From: an uncultured Collinsella sp.
Lineage (GTDB): Bacteria; Actinomycetota; Coriobacteriia; Coriobacteriales; Coriobacteriaceae
DNA length: 13,806 nt
Reading direction: 5' to 3'
Assembly: GCA_934650975.1 (NCBI GenBank)
Contig: CAKUFW010000055.1
Coordinates: 1-13,806 of the forward strand
The notes under the pieces were generated by a model. It did no database searches. It saw nothing but the letters and a program-made list of their open reading frames with translations, and was not told the DNA's origin. The position numbers were made by a program, and so were the translations under genes. Positions 7,925-13,806 of the stretch are shown one piece after another. Numbering within the stretch: position 1 is the first letter of the stretch; the number at the start of each line of letters is the position of its first letter.

Positions 7925-7965
7925 GTCCCAAGGTGCCGGCACAAAAGGAACGTCCCCAAGTGCCG
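7925..7965. repeat. Short REP-like repeat pair
   Basis: GTCCCAAGGTGCCG (7925-7938) recurs as GTCCCCAAGTGCCG (7952-7965), 12 of 14 identical, and overlaps the perfect palindrome GTGCCGGCAC (7933-7942). The word usage (GTCCCC, GGTGCC) resembles the palindromes framing array 2, suggesting a common class of extragenic repeat (inference). Confidence 0.5.
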
Positions 7966-7976
7966 AATAATAAAAT

Positions 7977-8040
7977 GAGAGTGGATAATCTCCCGTTTTG
8001 AGCCCGCATGCGAGCCAAAAGCGGGAGATTATCCACTCTC
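7977..8040 (-). terminator. Long palindrome ending the dnaK operon
   Basis: A perfect 19-bp stem (7977-7995 with 8022-8040), extended by a TTTTG/CAAAA pairing with one bulged base, with an inner loop of about 15 nt. On the minus strand TCATTTTATTATTC follows. It lies 37 nt past the hspR stop, so it probably terminates the operon. The stem is longer and less GC-rich than the other terminators here, which also fits a mobile palindromic repeat. Confidence 0.65.
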
Positions 8041-8077
8041 AAATTGTTAGGATTTGCGTCGTAGAGCCGCCGTAACC

Positions 8078-8494
8078 CTAAAGATCTCCGCCGGCTCCGA
8101 GCAGCTTACGCATGACTTGCTCGGGGTTAACCGAGCCGTCGCGCGGGGCCAGGGCGGTGATCTTCTTCTGCATCTTGTACTCGTGCAGCTCGTCCTCGAG
8201 CTGGCGCACACGGGCGCGGAGCTTCTCGTTCTCGCGCTCGCGCTCCTCGGCACGCTCCTTCATATCGAGGATGCGCACCACGCCGGCGAGGTTGATGCCC
8301 TCGTCGGTCAGTTGGTTGATGAGCTCCAGGCGCTCGATATCGGCACGCGAATACAGGCGCGTGTTGCCGCCCGAGCGCTGGGGGTTCACCAGGCCCTTGG
8401 ACTCGTAGACGCGCAGAGTCTGCGGGTGCATGCCGGTCAGCTCGGCCGCCACGCTGATCATGTACAGCGGTTTGTTCCTATTGTCCTCGGCCAT
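8078..8494 (-). CDS. hspR: Heat-shock repressor HspR (MerR family)
   Basis: HspR represses chaperone genes and in actinobacteria uses DnaK as co-repressor, so its own operon is its target (known of the family). The 138-residue protein has the MerR winged helix-turn-helix at its N-terminus: YMISVAAELTG (11-21), the HspR-typical MHPQTLRVYE (22-31), then a wing with GGNTRLYS. A coiled coil rich in Glu/Arg follows (about 76-108) for dimerisation; there are no effector-binding cysteines. The start at ATG 8494-8492 is chosen because AAGGGG lies 9 nt upstream. An ATG at 8524 would add 10 residues but has no good ribosome site and sits in a hairpin. The gene is last in the operon, 63 nt after dnaJ. 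Predicted targets are the palindromes at 12479 and 3031. Confidence 0.93.
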   Translation of the reverse strand: MAEDNRNKPLYMISVAAELTGMHPQTLRVYESKGLVNPQRSGGNTRLYSRADIERLELINQLTDEGINLAGVVRILDMKERAEERERENEKLRARVRQLEDELHEYKMQKKITALAPRDGSVNPEQVMRKLLGAGGDL

Positions 8495-8524
8495 ACTCAC
8501 AGACCCCTTCTTAATCAACCTCAT

Positions 8525-8549
8525 CCCAAAGCGGCTTTCCCGCCTCGGG
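8525..8549 (-). promoter_or_regulatory. Hairpin between dnaJ and hspR
   Basis: A 10-bp stem with two G-T pairs (8525-8534 with 8540-8549) and a 5-nt loop, beginning 8 nt after the dnaJ stop. There is no T-tract, so it is more likely an RNA-processing or stability element than a terminator. Confidence 0.35.
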
Positions 8550-8557
8550 CTCCATTT

Positions 8558-9523
8558 TTAATACGTCGCCTTGTAACGGTTGACCTTCTCGCGATAGTCG
8601 CGCGTGTCGGCCTCGCGCAGTTTGGTCATAGCCTCGCGCTCATCATCGGACAGGTTCGTGGGAACCTGAACCTTGATCTCGACGAGCAGCGCGCCCGTGC
8701 GGCCGCGATGCTTAACGTCGGGCGCACCCATCTCCTTAAAGCGGAACTTCTTGCCCGTCTGGGTACCCGCGGGCACCTTCAGGCGGACCGTTGCGCCACC
8801 GGGCGTGGGCACGTCAACCGTGCAGCCAAGCGCCGCCTCGTAGACCGAGATCGGCACCTCCATGGTCACGTCGGCACCCTTGCGCTTAAACAGCGGGTGC
8901 TCCTCCACGTGCGTGGTCACGACCAGGTCGCCCCGCTCGCCTCCGGCAACGCCGTACTCGCCGCGGCGTTTGTAACGCAATTTGCCGCCGTCGACCGCAC
9001 CCGCAGGCACCGAGACCGTGATGGTCTGCTGCTCGCCCGTCGAGGGAATGCGGTAGGTGACCTTGTGCGTCACGCCGCGGAACGCGTCCTCGGCCGTTAC
9101 GTCGACAGTCAGCGACAGGTCGCCGCCCTTGCGCGCGCGGTTGCGGCCCGCGCCCGCACCGGCAGCGCCCGCAGCCCCGGCAAAGCCCGAGCCCCAATCG
9201 CTGCCCCAGGCGCCGTTGCCACTAAAGATGCTGTCGAAGATATCGCCCCAGCCGCTCGCGCCGGCACCGGCGCCGTAGCCGCCGCTATACGCGCCGCCCG
9301 CACCCGGCATGCCGCCGAACATGAGCATCTGGTCGTACTCTTTGCGCTTCTTCTCGTCCGAAAGCGTCTCGTAGGCCTCGCTAATCTCCTTAAACTTGGC
9401 CTCGTCGCCGCCGGCATCGGGGTGATATTTTTGCGCGAGCTTGCGAAACGCGCTCTTGATCTCTTTGTCGGAGGCGCTCTTGGATACGCCCAGGATGTCA
9501 TAGAAGGTTTTGCCTGCAGCCAT
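8558..9523 (-). CDS. dnaJ: DnaJ-type co-chaperone without zinc finger (CbpA-like)
   Basis: Hsp40 partner that delivers substrates to DnaK and triggers its ATPase. The J-domain (6-67) has the essential HPD at 34-36. A Gly/Ala-rich linker (69-126) contains the [10 protein letters not shown] element (91-100). Two C-terminal beta domains then follow directly (from about 134, [19 protein letters not shown]). The four CxxCxGxG zinc motifs of canonical DnaJ are entirely absent, and the length of 321 fits type II proteins such as CbpA. The ATG at 9523-9521 follows AGGAG by 5 nt. The gene lies in the DnaK operon behind a strong grpE-dnaJ hairpin, so its level may be set by read-through. A zinc-finger DnaJ may be encoded elsewhere in the genome (inference). 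Confidence 0.93.
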   Translation of the reverse strand: MAAGKTFYDILGVSKSASDKEIKSAFRKLAQKYHPDAGGDEAKFKEISEAYETLSDEKKRKEYDQMLMFGGMPGAGGAYSGGYGAGAGASGWGDIFDSIFSGNGAWGSDWGSGFAGAAGAAGAGAGRNRARKGGDLSLTVDVTAEDAFRGVTHKVTYRIPSTGEQQTITVSVPAGAVDGGKLRYKRRGEYGVAGGERGDLVVTTHVEEHPLFKRKGADVTMEVPISVYEAALGCTVDVPTPGGATVRLKVPAGTQTGKKFRFKEMGAPDVKHRGRTGALLVEIKVQVPTNLSDDEREAMTKLREADTRDYREKVNRYKATY

Positions 9524-9545
9524 CGTAGCTCCTCTCCTGTTTCAT

Positions 9546-9567
9546 CCGCCGTCCCCGCGGACGGCGG
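9546..9567 (-). promoter_or_regulatory. Leader hairpin before dnaJ
   Basis: Perfect 9-bp stem CCGCCGTCC / GGACGGCGG with a 4-nt loop, ending 7 nt before the dnaJ ribosome site. Together with the terminator-like stem at 9597 it fills most of the grpE-dnaJ gap. Confidence 0.55.
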
Positions 9568-9596
9568 CTCATGCTTTCATATGGCACTAGGCCAGA

Positions 9597-9626
9597 AAGG
9601 GCCCCGGGTGTTGCCCCGGGGCCCTT
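9597..9626 (-). terminator. Terminator or attenuator between grpE and dnaJ
   Basis: Perfect 12-bp, almost all-GC stem (9597-9608 with 9615-9626), 5 nt after the grpE stop. Only a short TTTC follows on the minus strand, so termination is probably partial. It would lower dnaJ-hspR expression relative to dnaK-grpE. Confidence 0.6.
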
Positions 9627-9631
9627 CTCAA

Positions 9632-10474
9632 TTACTCCTCGGTGCTCTCGGCCGTATCGGCCGCAGCATCCTCGGGCGCCGCTTCGGGCTCCGGTGCGGG
9701 GCGCTTCTCGCCACCGTAAGTCACCGTCACCATCGCGGAGCGCAGGATGCGGTCCGCCATGCGGTAGCCCTTCTGGTACACGTCGTTGACGGTCTCGTCG
9801 TACTGCGTGGCGTCCTCGACGCGACCCACGGCCTGGTGCTCGAGCGGATCGAACGCCTCGCCCTTGGGGTCGATGGGCTCAACGCCCTCGTGAGCAAACA
9901 CATCGAGCAGCTTGGCATGCACCGCGTCAACGCCGTCGACGAACTGCTTAAAGTCGTCGGAAAGCTCCTGGCTGCGGGCATGGTCGATCGCACGCTCGAT
10001 ATCGTCGACCACCGGCAGCAGCGCGGTGACGAGCTTCTCGGTCGCGCGCTCGCGCTCGGCGATGCGCTCGTTGGCGGTGCGGCGACGGAAGTTCTCCCAG
10101 TCGGCCTGCAGACGGGCGGTGCGCTCGGTGGCGTCCTTCGCCTTGTCCTCGGCGGCCTTCTGAGCCTCTGCCGCAGCCTCGAGCTCATGGCGCACGTCGG
10201 CAAGCTCCTTCTGGGCCTGCTCGAACTTGAGCTTAAAGTCGTTGTCGGCGGCTTCCTCACCGGCGCGGATAGCGGCTTCCACCATCTCGTCCTCGGTCAT
10301 CGTCGCCTCCTTGTTGGAATCCTCTACCTGGTTCTCGGCAGCCTCGGCGGCCGCGGCCTCGTTAGCCTCGGTATCGTCGACGGCCTCTACGGGAATCTTC
10401 ACGTCCTTCTCCTTGGAGTCAACGGGGGCGGCGCCAGTGGCAGCCGCCTCCGTGCGAGCTTTACGGGCGGACAT
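9632..10474 (-). CDS. grpE: Nucleotide exchange factor GrpE
   Basis: GrpE releases ADP from DnaK and so resets the chaperone cycle. The dimerising coiled coil (about 80-145) is followed by LLPVVDDIERAI (152-163) and the GrpE signature region VYQKGYRMADRILRSAMVTV (232-251). Both ends are low-complexity: an acidic Ala/Glu N-terminus of about 65 residues and a Pro/Glu/Ala tail (256-280), making it (280 aa) longer than the usual 190-220. Its ATG (10474-10472) lies 2 nt after the dnaK TAA, so the two are translationally coupled. A much stronger ribosome site, AAGGAGG, precedes the in-frame Met59 (10300-10298), giving a possible 222-residue form starting MTEDEMVEAA. That may be the main or even the only start. 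Confidence 0.95.
   Translation of the reverse strand: MSARKARTEAAATGAAPVDSKEKDVKIPVEAVDDTEANEAAAAEAAENQVEDSNKEATMTEDEMVEAAIRAGEEAADNDFKLKFEQAQKELADVRHELEAAAEAQKAAEDKAKDATERTARLQADWENFRRRTANERIAERERATEKLVTALLPVVDDIERAIDHARSQELSDDFKQFVDGVDAVHAKLLDVFAHEGVEPIDPKGEAFDPLEHQAVGRVEDATQYDETVNDVYQKGYRMADRILRSAMVTVTYGGEKRPAPEPEAAPEDAAADTAESTEE
10298..10312 (-). promoter_or_regulatory. Strong internal ribosome site and alternative GrpE start
   Basis: AAGGAGG (10312-10306), 5 nt, then ATG at 10300-10298, in frame with grpE codon 59. It matches the ribosome-site consensus better than the one before the upstream ATG, where only GAGG 10 nt away is visible. Confidence 0.6.
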
Positions 10475-10476
10475 GA

Positions 10477-12369
<1,893 letters not shown>

Positions 12370-12396
12370 TAGAAATTCCCTCTCTCTTGTGCGTTC

Positions 12397-12426
12397 GCGC
12401 CGCGTCGGCGGACTGCCGCGCGGCGC
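12397..12426 (-). promoter_or_regulatory. GC-rich leader hairpin in the dnaK 5' UTR
   Basis: GCGCCGCG (12397-12404) pairs with CGCGGCGC (12419-12426), extended by CGGC/GCCG (12406-12409 with 12415-12418) past one unpaired T. It ends about 12 nt before the ribosome site (12377-12384) and does not cover it. Confidence 0.55.
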
Positions 12427-12478
12427 TTCGGCTTGTCTTTCAGGATGTAGTGTATCCCCTTATGGGCCGGAATATACA

Positions 12479-12505
12479 AAATCTAAGTCAATTCATATAA
12501 GATTT
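12479..12505 (-). promoter_or_regulatory. Candidate HspR operator and dnaK promoter
   Basis: Minus strand AAATCTTATAT-GAATT-GACTTAGATTT, identical to the clpB copy outside the central five bases. A -10-like TATATT (12476-12471) sits 2 nt towards dnaK, matching the geometry at clpB. No CIRCE element is present, so HspR is the natural candidate regulator. Confidence 0.58.
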
Positions 12506-12822
12506 CTTATCTCCGAGAGTTTAGGTTCGCGAAAGCGCAGGTAGACGGCTTGTTTGAGTTCTCGGCAAATCTATTGAGATCTATGTAGAGTTGACTGAGG
12601 TTTGGGTCTGGAGCCGCGCAGGGGGCCTTGGGCGACCCCGGGGAAAGCGCGACCCAGTCTGAGCGTAAATTCCGGGACGCAGTTTCCGCAAGCACGCTCA
12701 ATCGCTCTTTATTTCAAGTCACCTATAGCTAACATTTGCGCAGCTCAGCGGCCCCACCTGCGTGTTTTTTAGTAAGCCGTGGCATACTCGGCGAACGGTA
12801 TGAAGATGCCGGTCAGAGGGTA
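12506..12822. other. Gene-free stretch between dnaK and the ferredoxin gene
   Basis: No convincing gene. A GC-rich part can fold: TGGGTC (12603-12608) with GACCCA (12651-12656) and GCGC (12616-12619) with GCGC (12647-12650), plus a GGGG/CCCC core. Further on, CGCAG (12739-12743) and CTGCG (12758-12762) form a short stem followed by TGTTTTTT (12763-12770), which looks like a weak plus-strand terminator. A small RNA is possible, but I see no clear promoter. Confidence 0.3.
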
Positions 12823-12850
12823 TTGCAAACGGTCGCCGCCGTGGTATGTT
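12823..12850 (+). promoter_or_regulatory. Ferredoxin promoter
   Basis: TTGCAA (12823-12828), 16-nt spacer, TATGTT (12845-12850) preceded by TGG, i.e. an extended -10. It gives a leader of about 55 nt. Confidence 0.5.
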
Positions 12851-12865
12851 TTTGCCCGAATCAAA

Positions 12866-12891
12866 CCGACGCACATCGCCTGTAGCGTCGG
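12866..12891 (+). promoter_or_regulatory. Leader hairpin before the ferredoxin gene
   Basis: Perfect 7-bp stem CCGACGC (12866-12872) with GCGTCGG (12885-12891), 12-nt loop, ending 6 nt before the ribosome site at 12898. Confidence 0.5.
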
Positions 12892-12911
12892 TCAACAGAG
12901 AGGAAACTACC

Positions 12912-13097
12912 ATGGCTCATCCCGTAATTGATGCCGACGAGTGCATCGCTTGTGGCGTTTGCGTCGACTCCTGCCCCGCTGGCGTTCTGGAGCTCCAGGA
13001 CGTCGCTACCGTCGCTGACGAGGACTCCTGCGTCGCCTGTGGCGCTTGCCAGGACGCTTGCCCCGCTGGCGCGATCACCGAGATCGTCGAGGAGTAA
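12912..13097 (+). CDS. 2[4Fe-4S] ferredoxin
   Basis: Small cytoplasmic electron carrier of the clostridial type, 61 residues. Two complete cluster motifs are visible: Cys11, 14, 17 and 21-Pro, and Cys40, 43, 46 and 50-Pro, in two internally similar halves (CIACGVC / CVACGAC and SCPAGVL / ACPAGAI). All eight ligands are present. The protein is acidic, as usual for the family. In anaerobes such ferredoxins serve pyruvate:ferredoxin oxidoreductase, hydrogenases or nitroreductases; no partner gene is adjacent, so its redox partner cannot be named. The ATG at 12912 follows GAGAGGA by 7 nt. It is a single-gene unit with its own promoter and a strong terminator, converging on niaR. Confidence 0.96.
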   Translation: MAHPVIDADECIACGVCVDSCPAGVLELQDVATVADEDSCVACGACQDACPAGAITEIVEE

Positions 13098-13137
13098 CAA
13101 CTCCCCCACTTGCACACTCAAAAGTACACCGTGCACA

Positions 13138-13175
13138 AAAAGGAGGCCTCCGCATCGCCGCGGAGGCCTCCTTTT
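13138..13175. terminator. Terminator of the ferredoxin gene
   Basis: A 16-bp stem (13138-13153 with 13160-13175) with a 6-nt loop, an A-run on the left and TTTT on the right. It terminates the ferredoxin transcript and could also act in the opposite direction for niaR. Confidence 0.88.
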
Positions 13176-13212
13176 ACATGAGTAGGTAGCTAATTTGGGA
13201 CGTGCTCTTGGC

Positions 13213-13279
13213 AGTTGCGGTGGAATAGTTCCTGTTTCATGGCTTCGATGCCCATTTTAGGAACTATTTCACCGCAACT
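13213..13279. repeat. Long palindrome downstream of niaR
   Basis: A 21-bp stem with one G-T pair (13213-13233 with 13259-13279) around a 25-nt loop that can itself pair ATGG with CCAT. Neither strand has a T-tract after it, so it is not an ordinary terminator. Its shape (about 20-bp stem, 20-25-nt loop) resembles the palindrome at 7977-8040, but the sequences differ. Confidence 0.65.
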
Positions 13280-13296
13280 TATAAATATGGCGTCGG

Positions 13297-13806
13297 TTAA
13301 GAAAGGTCGTCTTCGTAGGGCATTAGGTCTGCCAGATAGCCTTTTTCCTTGAGCATGGCCTCGATCTCGTCGAGGGTTTGCTCGTCTTCTGCCGCAATGC
13401 GATGGAAGTGATAGCCACTCGTCACCGTTAATAGTGGAAAGCTCTTGCCGCTCTCGATGTCGTGCAGATAGCGCTCGATATCGCGGCGGTTGCGGATATC
13501 CAGATCGGCCGTGATCTTGCCGTACACGCGGTGGTTGACGATCACGTTGAGCACGGCGCCGCCCGAGTCGACGATGCTCGTGAGTTCATCGCCCGCCTGC
13601 TCCACGCTGTGGCGTACCTTGACCAGACGCGTGGGCACAGCCGGGCTGCTCGCCGCCTCCTGTAGTACATAGCCGCGATTGGTGGCGACGATATCGTGCC
13701 CGTCGGCGCGCAGCAGGGCAATATCCTGTACCACGACCTGACGGCTCACGCCCACCTCGCGGGCAAGCGCACTGCCCGAAACGGGATCTTTGGCTCCCTC
13801 GAGCAC
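13297..13806 (-). CDS. niaR: Niacin-responsive repressor NiaR, 5'-truncated at right edge
   Basis: NiaR (YrxA) represses NAD-biosynthesis and niacin-uptake genes when niacin is plentiful (known of the family). The 169 visible residues contain an N-terminal helix-turn-helix (SGSALAREVGVSRQVVVQDI, about 10-29) and a C-terminal 3H domain. Counting from the window edge, His66, Glu74, His133 and His135 have exactly the spacing I recall for the metal ligands of Thermotoga TM1602 (His79, Glu87, His146, His148); His92 lies in VNHRVYG. The frame reaches the edge with GTG, but family members start roughly 10-15 residues earlier, so this is probably an internal Val and the true start lies outside. The gene converges with the ferredoxin gene; its targets are not in this window. 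Confidence 0.9.
   Translation of the reverse strand: MLEGAKDPVSGSALAREVGVSRQVVVQDIALLRADGHDIVATNRGYVLQEAASSPAVPTRLVKVRHSVEQAGDELTSIVDSGGAVLNVIVNHRVYGKITADLDIRNRRDIERYLHDIESGKSFPLLTVTSGYHFHRIAAEDEQTLDEIEAMLKEKGYLADLMPYEDDLS

Noticed and set aside
12560..12570. CTCGGCAAAT shared between the array spacer (3220, 5139) and the dnaK-ferredoxin gap
   Set aside because: A ten-base match without further similarity can easily be chance in a window of this size.
13804..13806. GTG at the window edge as the niaR start
   Set aside because: Family members begin about 10-15 residues earlier; the frame is simply cut by the edge.

Overview
This window comes from a high-GC actinobacterium, most likely a gut Coriobacteriia of the Collinsella type. 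That placement is inferred from the dnaK-grpE-dnaJ-hspR gene order with a MerR-family HspR, the GC-rich coding style, the NiaR regulator and the type of intergenic repeats. I could not run a database search.

Layout, left to right. (1) Positions 1-179 hold the N-terminal end of an unknown minus-strand gene. (2) clpB (314-2941, minus) encodes the ClpB disaggregase, with its own terminator and an upstream operator-like palindrome. (3) Positions 3121-5299 form an accessory islet. Two divergent, unrecognised membrane-anchored genes sit between two direct copies of an unusual array of alternating inverted 15-nt boxes spaced 40 nt apart. (4) An aconitase-family hydratase gene (5481-7781, minus) has its own candidate promoter and terminator. 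(5) The heat-shock operon dnaK-grpE-dnaJ-hspR runs from 12369 down to 8078 on the minus strand and ends at a long palindrome. (6) A 2[4Fe-4S] ferredoxin gene (12912-13097, plus) converges with a 5'-truncated niaR (13297-13806, minus).

How the genes work together. DnaK, DnaJ, GrpE and ClpB form the full bacterial disaggregation and refolding machine. HspR is the expected autorepressor of these genes. The same 27-bp palindrome (AAATCTTATAT-N5-GACTTAGATTT) lies upstream of both dnaK and clpB and nowhere else that I saw, which makes it the obvious candidate HspR operator although it departs from the classical HAIR sequence. The hydratase, ferredoxin and NiaR are separate units; two of them concern Fe-S proteins and one concerns niacin/NAD control.

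The least explained part is the array pair at 3121-3336 and 5040-5255. The copies are gapless relative to each other over 239 nt (about 88% identical), keep the same 40/40/40/41/40 spacing and have the same orientation. Recombination between them would delete 1919 bp carrying both orphan genes. Gene-free stretches over 300 nt are 2942-3384 (clpB control region, array 1, a terminator), 4931-5480 (array 2 with flanking inverted repeats, hydratase terminator) and 12370-12911 (dnaK control region, an unexplained GC-rich stretch, ferredoxin promoter). The 7782-8077 gap holds the hydratase control region and two repeats.
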